64,000 bases of DNA from contig CAKOGP040001112.1 in the NCBI GenBank assembly GCA_933822405.4, positions 248,001-312,000 of the forward strand, in the 5' to 3' direction. The stretch's first letter is position 1. Each line of letters begins with the position of its first letter. The stretch comes from Cylindrotheca closterium (taxonomy: Eukaryota; Bacillariophyta; Bacillariophyceae; Bacillariales; Bacillariaceae). Below, piece after piece: positions 10,773-20,681 of the stretch. The notes below the pieces were generated by a model that did not search any database, had not been told where the DNA came from, and saw only the letters and a list, made by a program, of their open reading frames with translations. Made by a program: the position numbers and the translations under genes.

Positions 10773-11873
10773 TCATCTTCCTGTTCCATCGAGTTCTTTC
10801 AGATAATTTTGGGTCTCGATAGTGATTGGATGATCCTTTCCTAGTGATTTCAGCCGTATGTCCAATGCCTGCTGATACATTTGTCGCGCTTTCTGATTCT
10901 TGCCCTGCTTTCTCAAAGCATTAGCCATGCGGTGATAAGTAGCCGCAGTGTCTAGATGTTCTGGTCCAATATTCTTGAATTGGATCGCCCAAACTCGCTC
11001 ATACATGTTCATGGCCTCTGTATTTTCATCTAGGTCATAATGGACCGTGCCAATGGACGAGTAGGTATCAGCAAGACATGGATTATCACGTTGTACCTTC
11101 TTCAATTGAATAGCAAGTACCAATTGATAAACTCGCATCGCTCCTATCAGATCACCTTGTTTGTAGAGGACATGGCCAATGCTGCAGTAAGATTCTGCAG
11201 TGGTCTCATGATCCCAACCCAAGGCCTTGATTCGAATCTTCAATCCTTTCTGATATTTCCTCATCGCTCTGTCAAATTTGTTCTGACTAAATAGAACGTT
11301 TGCCATATCGGTGTATATCTCTGCAGTACTGACATGGTCTGGTCCCAGCGTTTCCAGTCTAAGTTTGAGTGCTTTTTGGTATAGCGCATAAGATCTGTCA
11401 TTTTTGCCCTGGCTCTTACGAAATTTTGCAAGGCGGAGATAGGTTTCTGCAGTTTCTCGGTCGCTCTGTTCTTCTACAGAAACAAGGCCACTATCATTCC
11501 CTTGATAGCCCTCAAGGATTCTCTTCTCACTTCTGTCGAGTCTCTCACTATGGTCAAGTTTCTCACTATTGTCGAGTTGGTCGTTCTCGGCAAATATTAT
11601 ATTCCTAACACTCAAGGTCAACATGTCTTTCTTTTTGGCATGCATGGCTCGCTCCAGGACAGCTCGCTTCCGGAAAGGGCTGAAAGGGCTCAACAAGTGG
11701 GAGATGGAATCGTCAAAACAAGGTGGGATTGGGATATCACTTGGTTGATTCTTGTTGAGTTTCTTCTTGCAAGCCTGCTGAGGACTTTGGAGCACCTCTT
11801 TGGGTGACGCCAGAACATGCTGGATCTTGTTTTCGGCAGAAATGCCATCGTGTGTTGGTATAGGCGGAATCAT
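10773..11873 (-). CDS. TPR (kinesin-light-chain-like) protein, copy 2
   Basis: A single-exon frame of 366 aa starts at ATG 11871-11873. The N-terminal part shares the motif SPFRKRAVLERAMHAKKKDM and LSVRNIIFAEN with copy 1, then has a short degenerate run of LDxSEx units (about residues 100-115). Six or so TPRs follow to the C-terminus, for example YQKALKLRLETLGPDH and YQKGLKIRIKALGWDHETTA. The phrase GWDHETTAESYxSIxxVL is also present in copies 1 and 3, which shows recent common origin. Probable protein-interaction scaffold with no enzymatic motif. The function is unknown. Confidence 0.8.
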   Translation of the reverse strand: MIPPIPTHDGISAENKIQHVLASPKEVLQSPQQACKKKLNKNQPSDIPIPPCFDDSISHLLSPFSPFRKRAVLERAMHAKKKDMLTLSVRNIIFAENDQLDNSEKLDHSERLDRSEKRILEGYQGNDSGLVSVEEQSDRETAETYLRLAKFRKSQGKNDRSYALYQKALKLRLETLGPDHVSTAEIYTDMANVLFSQNKFDRAMRKYQKGLKIRIKALGWDHETTAESYCSIGHVLYKQGDLIGAMRVYQLVLAIQLKKVQRDNPCLADTYSSIGTVHYDLDENTEAMNMYERVWAIQFKNIGPEHLDTAATYHRMANALRKQGKNQKARQMYQQALDIRLKSLGKDHPITIETQNYLKELDGTGR

Positions 11874-12082
11874 GATCAGGTAGGAGGCAGAACGATGTCG
11901 TTTGTGTGTTTGTATTTACTTTGCTGTGTTGAGGGAGAGTGTGTGAAAGAACGAAATAGCGTCTTCACTCACTGGTTCATGCAGTTTTCAGATGCGAAAC
12001 AAGGCACACGAAAAGTCGCAAGTGACATGAAACTATCAAAAGAGTCCGTTTAGTCAAACTTAAAACAAACTTTTTCGTATCG

Positions 12083-13387
12083 TCAGGCACAAAGTTTGTC
12101 CAAAAGTTCTTGCGCCTTGGTTGTGTCTGGATGATCCTGCCCCAGGCATTTTTGCCGAATCTCCAATGCCTCTTGACACATTTCTCGGGCTTGCTGCTTT
12201 TTGCCCTGATTTTGAAGGATGATAGCCATGCAGCGATAGGTATCAGCAGTGTCTGCATGATCTTTCCCAGTCGTCTCGAGTCGAATTTTCAACGCTTTTT
12301 GGTGCATGGCCATGGCCTCATCGTATTTCCCCAACTTTCTCAGCACATTGCCAGTATTGTAATTCGTCGTTGCAGAATCTGGATGGTCCGGTCCAACAGT
12401 CCTCAATCGAATCGCCATGGTTTGCTTGTACAGCTTCAGGGCCTCGTTGAATTTTTTCAGATCATAGCATATACAAGCAATATTGTTGTAAGTATCAGCA
12501 ATATCGGGATCCTCACGGCCTAATTCTTTCAATCGAATAGCAAGAACCAGTTGATGAATCTTCATGGCTCCATCTAATTTGCCTTGATTGTACAGCACCC
12601 CCGCAATATTACAGTAGGTGTCGGAAGTGATCAAGTGATCCCAACCAAAGGCCTTGATTCGAATCTTCAATGCTTGCTGATATTTCTCCATGGCTTTGTC
12701 AAATTTTCCCTGACGGCTGAGGACATTGGCCATGCTATTCAATGTCTTGGCGGTATCGGGATGGCTGGCTCCGAGGTTTTTCAGTCGAATCGCAAGAACT
12801 TTCTCGTAGGTTTCCAGCGCCTCATCATATTTAAGTTGACAACGAAAGATACTCGCGATTTTGTTGTATGTACCTACAACGACGAGGTGATCCTTTCCCA
12901 TAGTCAATAGTCGGATTTCTAACGCTTGTTTGTAAGACTTCATGGCTTCCTCAAATTTGCCTCCCTCTGTATATCCATCAGCTACGTCCTCATAAGTTGT
13001 TGCCTGATCCTCTGTATTGTTCGGATTACCATCACCGTGAACAGTCTGCAAATTGGTCTGAGAAGATTCCAAGTCTTCTGGGGATTCTTCAATTGTATCA
13101 ATGTCAATTCTGCGACTTCCGTCAAAGATTTCTGAAACGCTTTGCTTCATATCTTGTTTGCTGAAATTTGTAGTCTGAACTTCTTCCAGAATATCTTCCT
13201 TTCGGAAAGGACTCAGCATGTTGGATATAAAGTCCAAAAAGCAATTATTCCCTTCTTCAGTTGGTTTCTTGGTTTCCTTTTGTTGAAAATCTCTGCGAAT
13301 ACGACGCTGACTGTCTTGATTGATATGCTTCATCTTGGACTTCCTTGCATCATTAATGACGCTTTGTTTTGTCGCACCGGCTGTCAT
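12083..13387 (-). CDS. TPR (kinesin-light-chain-like) protein, copy 3
   Basis: A single-exon frame of 434 aa starts at ATG 13385-13387. It is the longest of the three tandem copies, with about eight TPRs from residue 125 to the end (for example YKQALEIRLLTMGKDH and YQQALKIRIKAFGWDH). Its N-terminal leader is basic (KQSVINDARKSKMKHIN) and retains a divergent form of the shared motif, LSPFRKEDILEE then KQDMKQSVSEIF. Extra repeats in the middle (YEKVLAIRLKNLGASH, YKQTMAIRLRTVGPDH) suggest internal repeat gain. Role as a scaffold is inferred from the repeat type only. Confidence 0.8.
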   Translation of the reverse strand: MTAGATKQSVINDARKSKMKHINQDSQRRIRRDFQQKETKKPTEEGNNCFLDFISNMLSPFRKEDILEEVQTTNFSKQDMKQSVSEIFDGSRRIDIDTIEESPEDLESSQTNLQTVHGDGNPNNTEDQATTYEDVADGYTEGGKFEEAMKSYKQALEIRLLTMGKDHLVVVGTYNKIASIFRCQLKYDEALETYEKVLAIRLKNLGASHPDTAKTLNSMANVLSRQGKFDKAMEKYQQALKIRIKAFGWDHLITSDTYCNIAGVLYNQGKLDGAMKIHQLVLAIRLKELGREDPDIADTYNNIACICYDLKKFNEALKLYKQTMAIRLRTVGPDHPDSATTNYNTGNVLRKLGKYDEAMAMHQKALKIRLETTGKDHADTADTYRCMAIILQNQGKKQQAREMCQEALEIRQKCLGQDHPDTTKAQELLDKLCA

Positions 13388-13689
13388 GTTGGGCTGCCTT
13401 AGGAATCAATCTATATGTAATGTATTCGTTTGCTGTTGAATTGAAACTGATATCGAGCATCAGCAAGTTTGTCCCTTCAAATGCCGGATCGCCCATTTGG
13501 CGTTTCATGAAGACGGTTTTCAACTTCCGGACGTTCACCATAAACCATGTTTCACGTTGAACGTTGACGGGAAAATAGTGACGAAGTCTGGCCACCTGTC
13601 CTATTTCGACAATCTGATCCATCATCACAACTTCCTCAACATACATCTCAAATTCATCCTCATCGCTCTTGTGGTTTCTTTCGATCATC
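13388..13689. other. Divergent promoter region
   Basis: About 300 nt between TPR copy 3 (-) and the EngB-type GTPase gene (+). Overlapping short frames on both strands have no family character. Confidence 0.35.
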
Positions 13690-15634
13690 ATGCATGCTGC
13701 CAAACTTGCAAGCAGGAACCTTATTAGATCGAGACCTGGGAGTTCATTACACTTGGCATGCGGTATTCATCCTTTGTATATTCGTCATATGGTTAACCAA
13801 TCATCTTTCAAGATACTCCAACAGTATTCCAGATCACCAACAACACTACTGCGATCCACTTCATCTTACAGTCCATGTATGACATCATATCGATTCCAAA
13901 GGGCTTTATCCAATGACATATTATCAACGACAAAGCCATATGGACATTATTCATCGGTGTTATCATTCTCATCTTCAACTGAATCGGATCACCTTTTCTC
14001 ATCCAATCGATCCAACTTCAAGGAAATCCCAGTCAACCCTTCAATACTCTCTTACATTGAGAATATTGGGATAGGTATTCCCAAACGTATTCCAGTGAAG
14101 CGGCGATTGAATAGATTACGAAAGAAGAACAGTGCTAATAGAAATTATAGTCGACGCAATAGTAAGAGTGAATTCTTGACGAGAGAAGAAGAGGCAGAGA
14201 GCTTATCACCAAGCATTCGACGATTGCCATCACGAATACCACCTCCACCATTTGCCATGCCGCCACAATCCAAACCAAGACGGAACGACGCAATGATAGA
14301 GACAGAAAGTAAATCGCACCGCAAAAAGCCCATCGATGGCAAGAAGAACACAAGAGGCAACGATAAGAACAAGAAGAGGAATCATAGCAACAATAAATCT
14401 GCAAAGCAAACTAGCAACGAGCAGCAACCTCTGCAGCAACCACAACAACAACCGCAGCAACGATCGATTCGAAGATATCCAGTAAAGTGCATAGCGAGTG
14501 TTGGAACGGCAGAGGAATCATTCCCAACGGGATCATTGAAGGTTCCGGAAGTGGTACGTAGTAGTATATCCAGCTGTCCACTTTTTAGATCCATGGACAC
14601 ACAAGTCAAAACTTAGAAAGTTCAAACTAGAAAAGTCTGATCACCTTTCTCTTGTTTTTCCCAAAATGCCCATTCTCATTTTCAACTTTTCACTCCATTG
14701 ACAGGCAATAGCAGGACGGTCCAACGTAGGAAAGTCAACCTTGTTGAATGCGCTCTTGTACGGGAATCACCCCAAGGCAAGTCAGGAGCAGGACGGTAAT
14801 GGTGACGAATCCATACCTTCCCATCGAAATCAACGTCGTGGCAAAGGTCCGAAACCCACGGCCCGAACTGCCAAGCTTCCAAAGGGTCTCAAAGCAGCAA
14901 CTTCTTCCAAGCCTGGACAGACGCGAACCATTGACTTTTATCGACTCACTGCCAAGACTAGTACCACTAGTACCATTACTCCCAAGAATGATGAAGCAGC
15001 AGGCGATAATACCTCTGAAGATGAATCGTCATCAGTAGAAGAAACACTACACACCACAACGAAAATCTCACTGCAATTGGTGGACTTGCCTGGATATGGC
15101 TTTGCGTATGCTACGGACGACAAGATGGAAGCCTGGAAGTCCTTGATGCAAGATTATATTTTAAATCGGGGTAAGCCATTGAAAAGGATTCTCTTGCTGA
15201 TTGATGCCCGACATGGTATGAAGATTGCAGATGTGGAATTCATGGAATCGCTCCAAGAGGCTCTTAAGAAGCAAGCAGCCTCCTCTAAGAATCATCCGTC
15301 AGCCAAGAAGGTACGTTTCGGATGCAGTTTATATTTGTGAAATAGCAGATCCTCTCACAGTCTTCCCATTCTCCCCGTACCACAGAAACGAGAATTGCCA
15401 CCCATTCAGATTGTCTTGACCAAATGCGACTTGGTGTCTCAAGCTGATCTGGCAAGGCGAGTCACTCAAGTCCGACAACAACTTTCTGATAGCTTAATCA
15501 GACAGCCTAGTGCACTTCCTGTCATGCTCGTCAGTGCGCAAATGGAAGGCCAACGAGGAGTACTTGAGCTACAAAAGGAACTGGCTTCCTTGGTTCCTGG
15601 AATCATTGGTGCTAAAGATGCAGTAGTCGCATGA
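13690..15634 (+). CDS. EngB/YihA-type GTPase, organellar, spliced
   Basis: Ribosome-biogenesis GTPase of the EngB (YihA/YsxC) family. Three exons in phase 0 (13690-14553, 14705-15310, 15386-15634) give about 572 aa. Junctions are exact: exon 1 ends VPEV and exon 2 starts AIAGRSNVGKST (G1, about 289-300). G2 is the PGQTRTIDFY region, G3 is VDLPGYGFAY, G4 is LTKCDLV and G5 is LVSAQ. The bacterial protein is about 200 aa. Here a 285-residue N-terminal extension, rich in Ser, Asn, Lys and Gln (poly-Gln near 250), and an insert between G1 and G2 add length. The extension probably includes a mitochondrial or plastid transit peptide, consistent with service to an organellar ribosome. The TTG at 13669 upstream is not a plausible start. 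Confidence 0.87.
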
Positions 15635-15890
15635 ATAAGTAGCTAGTCATTGTTATAGTAATGAGACTAAGTTGTCAAGCCATCAAGAATGTCAGCAACT
15701 ACAGGTAGTTGTCAGGCAAGCATAGAAGAGACCCACACAACGAACAGGAATGGGCCTGAATACAATAACTGAATGATGACTAGTTCGAATCGATTTCTGT
15801 GGTCTGTCATGCACACCGCTGTGAACAAAAACCCCAAGACCACAATCATCTCAACAACAACAATACCTACCAGTTGCAACAAGTATTAAT

Positions 15891-16301
15891 ATGGCAGCTA
15901 ACAACCCAGGTGGCGCAATGGCCGCAGAAATCGATGCCGAAGTCGAAGTCTTCAAGGAAATTCAAGGCCAATTGCAGAGTGTTCGGACTGACTTGCAAAC
16001 AGTTCTTGGGCAAATGACGGAGAATGAAATGGTACAAAAGGAGCTGGAATTAGTGGATAGTTCAGCTAGCGTTTATAAGATGGTTGGGCCCGTTCTCATC
16101 AAGAATTCACTGGAAGATGCCAGAGACACCGTCAGCAAACGTTTGGAATTTATCACGGCCGAGCGGGACCGACTGGAAGCAAAAACGAAGGAACTTGAGA
16201 CAAGGGGAGCAGCAATTGCCACTAAGGTTCAACAAATGCAAGCCACATTGCAACAAGCAACTGTTGCCGCAGTGAACGAGGTTGCCAAGCAAGCGGCTTA
16301 G
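15891..16301 (+). CDS. Prefoldin subunit 6
   Basis: Beta-type prefoldin subunit (PFDN6/Yke2/KE2 family), part of the hexameric cytosolic chaperone that hands actin and tubulin to CCT. The 136-aa protein has the expected two coiled-coil helices (about 14-55 and 90-130) flanking the beta hairpins. Family hallmarks are QMTENEMVQKELELVDSSAS followed by VYKMVGPVLIKNSLEDA and the RLEFITAERDRLE helix. Length is typical for the family. Single exon. The ATG at 15891 is the first in a clean frame. It is convergent with the NOC2 gene, whose 3' end lies 155 nt away. Confidence 0.92.
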   Translation: MAANNPGGAMAAEIDAEVEVFKEIQGQLQSVRTDLQTVLGQMTENEMVQKELELVDSSASVYKMVGPVLIKNSLEDARDTVSKRLEFITAERDRLEAKTKELETRGAAIATKVQQMQATLQQATVAAVNEVAKQAA

Positions 16302-16456
16302 GAGGGACGGAGCTAGTGAGATCTAGCTAAGTGCTAAAAAAACACTATAAAAAATTGTAACATTTGAAGCTTCTCAGAGGGCTACCGTAGATATTCAGAA
16401 CGTACAAACAAACAAGTCGAAATGAAGGATAATAGCTCTATTAGAATTTAGAATGG

Positions 16457-19034
16457 TTACTCTTCGTCATCTGACCAATCGATACCCTCGTGGACTTCGT
16501 CTTCTTGTTCCAAAGCATCCTTTGGCACATCCGACATTTTCGGAGCTTCTGCCTTTTTCTTCTTCTTGGAGCGCTTCCTCTTGTTGGATTTCTTCTCGTC
16601 TGGATCTTCGACATCAGCTTCCTTGACTTTCTTGGCAGTCTTTTGCAATGGACGACTGGCGGCCTCCAATCGCTTCTCCTTCTCCAAGGACTCCTTGTAC
16701 CGTGCGCCCATGCTGGGTACGCGAATAGGTCTAAGAAGTTCGAGTTGTTTCACATCTCTAGGAGCAACATCGTTCAGTTTGGCACGCTCGTTGACGCCTC
16801 GTTCGTGATACTTGGTGCAGAGCTCAAGACATCCGCGTGCATATGCCTTCCATCGAGGAGATCTGCTTTCTTTTGCAAACTGAACAAGAATTGTGAGATA
16901 TGGAAGTTGAAATCAAGCGAACAAAATAGTAGACGTTTCTGCTTACTTTTCGTAACCGTTGCGAAATCCTGATTGAGAACTCTGGGAAACCGGGCGAATA
17001 TTGATATAAATCCACCTCTCGGTTTAGCAATAGGAATATTTCCGAAATACACATCTCCAACTCATCCATAGTCCGGAGGGGACTGTCGGCTCGGAGTCTG
17101 AGTGTCAATGCCAATGGCTGAACACCTCCCTTTGTTGTCTTTTTGGATGGCTGGTAAATTTCTTTCAAGTCCAGACAGCCAAGTAGAATAGATGTAGTTG
17201 GGATGAACTGTTCAGATGCAGCAGCAAGTTGCTGAAGCAGTCTCACGCAATGGAGACGAAGCGGCAAATATCGCGTTGATGGGATCAAACTGACAGTTCC
17301 CAAAATGACTTGAGTGAGTGGGAATACCAACGAACGCAGCAACTGATCGTCGCTCCCTCCTGCCCCAGATTCGTCAGACTGGCATGCTTCGGTCAAGACT
17401 GCGACCCAAAGCTTCAAGCAATGGAGGTATTGCCAGCAGTACACGGTCGCCATTGCCTCTTGTGTTTTCTTTTGCATTGCGGAACGCAAATGCAGGGCCA
17501 GTTGCCGGATGTAAACAAAGGCGTGCTGATAAGATGAATGGTAATCGAGACTGTAGAGCTCTACCAAACAGTTACCCATAAAAGTCAAAGTAGGCAAAGC
17601 AGAAGTGACAGATGCTGCATTGGCAAACTTTGCTCTTTGGGCATATGCTAGGTAGAGCTTCTTCAAACATTCCTCGATGAATGGGAATGGTTGCGTTAGG
17701 GCCAACTGCCGGATTCTGAGAAAGGCATGCAAACGAACTACTTGGTAGTCCTCTGATGCATCAATGGGTGCACTCCAAAGCCCAGTGAGCGTCTTGAGGA
17801 AGTTTTCTGCAAGGCGAGGAAATGGAGTCATGTAGGGCATATAGTTGGAGAGTGACTTGAGAACATACACAACGAGATCTGGTTCTTTTGCTTCGGAGAG
17901 AATGTGCAAAGTGGCCTTGATGAAGGTCATTAGAATGGGCTTTGCATCGGCCCACCTTTGTGACTTTTCAAGAGTCTTGGGATTGATTGGCTTGTTTGGG
18001 TCCATTTCTTCATCTTCTTGATCTTCTGCATCCTCATCGGCACTCTTTTTGACTCCCTTCTTTTTTGGAAGCTGGTTCTTTTGGGTGGATCCCTTCCCCA
18101 AGAGATGATAATGGAATTCCTCGTGAACTTTTGTCAAGGCAACAACCATGAGGCGATCGAACACTTTGGATGACTCGATATGGTATCTTTGGCCCCTCAT
18201 GTCGCTATCGGAGCCGTCTGTCAAATGACAAGCAGATTTGTAAGCGTTTACCAACTTCCTGAGATTCTTGATTCCATGATGTTGAAAGGCACCCTTCTCA
18301 AGCTTTGCCAGAGCAGCAGGCGTAAGACGCATCGCATTTCCATCGATTGGCTGGGACTTTTCCTCGTCATCATCTCCCTCTTCGTCATCTTCGACTGCAG
18401 CCATATCATGGTCCTCGTCGCTATCACTGTCACCTTCGGCAGATTGCCCATATTGCAACAGGGACCCGTCATTTTCTTGCAAGAATTCATGAAATTCAGG
18501 GTCTTCTGATTCAAGCTTTCCCATTTCAGACTTCATTCGTTTCTCTAGAACTTCGACGTCTTCTTCCTCGCTATCACTGTCGGAATCGCTCCTTTCGTGA
18601 TTCTGCTGTGCCTCTTTTCGGGCTTTCTTTGTTGGCTTTTCTTCTGCTTCCGCCTCTGCTTCTTCGTCTTCGTCACTATCTTCTTTGTCATCATCGTCGC
18701 TACTATTATCCGCGGCAGCCTCCTCTTCGGCGTCGTCGTACTCATCAGGATCGACTCCACCCGCGAACTCGGAAAAGAAAGATTCCATATCCAAGTCTCC
18801 TAGATTCTTTTGGGAAACAAAATCTGCTTCTTCCCGCTTCCTCGCCAATCCCTTGGCGTAATTATTTGCTTTGGCCTCTTTGATGGCGTCGATACCTTCT
18901 TGAGCGTCATTTTTGGGACCCTTTTTCTTATTGTTCTTCACTTTTCCCTTCTTGTTGATGGTGCCCTTCTCAAGTCGAGCCTTTACACCACCGCTCTGCA
19001 CGAACTTGCGTGTTCTCTTGGATTGCTTCGCCAT
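16457..19034 (-). CDS. NOC2: Nucleolar complex protein 2 (NOC2) homologue
   Basis: Pre-60S ribosome assembly factor of the Noc2 family, which pairs with Noc1 and Noc3 for nucleolar-to-nucleoplasmic transit of pre-ribosomes. Two exons (16947-19034, 16457-16879) across a 67-nt intron, phase 0, give about 836 aa. The N-terminus is basic (MAKQSKRTRKFVQSGGVKAR), followed by acidic runs (about 85-150 and 205-230), then the Noc2 domain (about 240-715). Typical segments are LVNAYKSACHLTD, HLLGKGSTQKN and a long helical repeat region with FPFIEECLKKLYLAYAQRAKF and YCWQYLHCLKLWV. The splice restores KFAKESRSPRWKAYARG. The C-terminal tail is Lys-rich and ends in an acidic WSDDEE. Confidence 0.88.
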
Positions 19035-19311
19035 TAGTGTTTATTCAATTCCAAAGCTTAAAAGCCAAGTTCAAGCAATAATCAGAATGAAGTGAACCAG
19101 TTGACAACTTTGGCTTGTGTTTCGCAGTGGGAGGAGATTTTGGTTTGATTTTTCGATGATTGGATTTCGGGAGGTACGTTCACCCGTCGACCGGATAGTT
19201 AGTTTGAGTTTTGTAGAAAATCTGACAAGCACCGAACCGCTCTCCCATCCACCGTTTCTCATACCGGTAGAGTAGGACATCATCTATCTTTTTGCTGTCA
19301 CACAAAATATC

Positions 19312-20574
19312 ATGTCTTCGAAAGAATTATCCAATGAAGAGAGCGTGGCAAAGAAACCAAATTCGAATAGTGAACCAGAAGAGAAAGAAGATGAAAATGG
19401 GCCGGGAGAAACTGATTTGGTGATGAGAGATGGATTTCCAGCTCTGCGGATACCTGGGACGAAGTGGAAGCCTATGGTGGATGGAGAAGAGCCAATACCT
19501 CGCCACCAATTTTGGGCCGGGGACGATGTTATTCAATTCAACCCCATTCATTTGGAAACAATCAGAGAAGACTGTAAGACGGTGTTTACAGCAAGAGATA
19601 AGCCGGATGGGCAAGCATATTCTGCTGGGCAGACTTTCTTTTTACCTGCCAAGATGAAGCCAAGGTGTGCGTTGGAGGGGCTTGTGAAAGAAATATTTAA
19701 CAAGCACACTGCTCATCTCGAAAAAGGAACATTCAGCTTTGAGCATTCTGGAGCAGAATGGTGGACTCTTGTTATGGATTCTGAAAAGGATGAAAAGCCT
19801 CAATCGACAGGGGATGATGGCGAGGACGAGGATGAAGAAGACGAAGTTGGACTGCACTTTGATGCAGACTACGAGCTTGAAGAACAGGCCTCAAATATAC
19901 TACTACACCCGAGATTGGCAACGGTTACCTATATTTCGAACTATGGGGCTCCGACAGTCGTCCTTTCACAGAGGAGTCCACCGATAGATGATGTCAAGAA
20001 AACGACACTGGAAAAGGGCATTGAAAAGGCTTGGCTTTCGCATCCAAAGGTTGGGAAACACATCGCGTTTGATGGACGACTCCTTCATGGAGCTCCTGCA
20101 CTTTACTTTCCAAGCCGAAAGCATTCGGAGGGCGACGAACCAAAGGCAAAGCGACAAAAGGTGGAAACTGTGCGATACACCCTGCTGGTCAACATTTGGC
20201 TGAATCATTGGGTTTTGGATGCAGCTTTACTCGACGAGGAGGTTTGCTCGCAACTGAAGACACCATGGGAAGAAACAGGGGGGAACCTGAAGGGTGATGA
20301 TACTTATAAACCACCATTCGTTTGGAACAACGTTGACCTCGGGCAAGCACCAACCATCGAAAAGCAAAAGCTTGCTCCTTCAACCGTGGATCCGGCAGGA
20401 GAAGATGAAATCGCACTATGCAATTACAATGTTACTGTCAAGTACAACCCAGCAATGGCAGAGTGTCATGTCGCTTCTGCATTGGCGCCTACATCCGAGC
20501 TTGAATTGGCAAAGGGGACAATTACATTGCACGTTGGAGAGGAACTACCATCAGACGATGAAGGGGATGAGTAG
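19312..20574 (+). CDS. 2-oxoglutarate/Fe(II) oxygenase-like protein
   Basis: Unknown 420-aa protein with signs of the 2OG-Fe(II) dioxygenase fold. A candidate metal triad is H182-x-D184 (GLHFDADYE) and H259 (FDGRLLHGAP), with R288 (RYTLLVNIWLNH) placed where the 2-oxoglutarate-binding Arg is expected. Between them, TVTYISNYGAPTVVL reads as core beta strands. The first 40 residues are polar and acidic, and an acidic loop (166-178) precedes the HxD. No signal peptide or membrane segment is visible. Single exon; ATG at 19312. The gene is divergent from NOC2 and convergent with the F-box gene, with only about 107 nt between the stops. The substrate is unknown and the assignment rests on motif spacing only. 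Confidence 0.65.
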   Translation: MSSKELSNEESVAKKPNSNSEPEEKEDENGPGETDLVMRDGFPALRIPGTKWKPMVDGEEPIPRHQFWAGDDVIQFNPIHLETIREDCKTVFTARDKPDGQAYSAGQTFFLPAKMKPRCALEGLVKEIFNKHTAHLEKGTFSFEHSGAEWWTLVMDSEKDEKPQSTGDDGEDEDEEDEVGLHFDADYELEEQASNILLHPRLATVTYISNYGAPTVVLSQRSPPIDDVKKTTLEKGIEKAWLSHPKVGKHIAFDGRLLHGAPALYFPSRKHSEGDEPKAKRQKVETVRYTLLVNIWLNHWVLDAALLDEEVCSQLKTPWEETGGNLKGDDTYKPPFVWNNVDLGQAPTIEKQKLAPSTVDPAGEDEIALCNYNVTVKYNPAMAECHVASALAPTSELELAKGTITLHVGEELPSDDEGDE

Positions 20575-20681
20575 GTAGATGAAAGATTTGCTGCCTAAGT
20601 TGACAGAGAAACAACGAAGAATAGGCTTCAGAGAAAATTGGAACCGAAGTCTTATTAATAACTTGACTAGACATGGCATGG

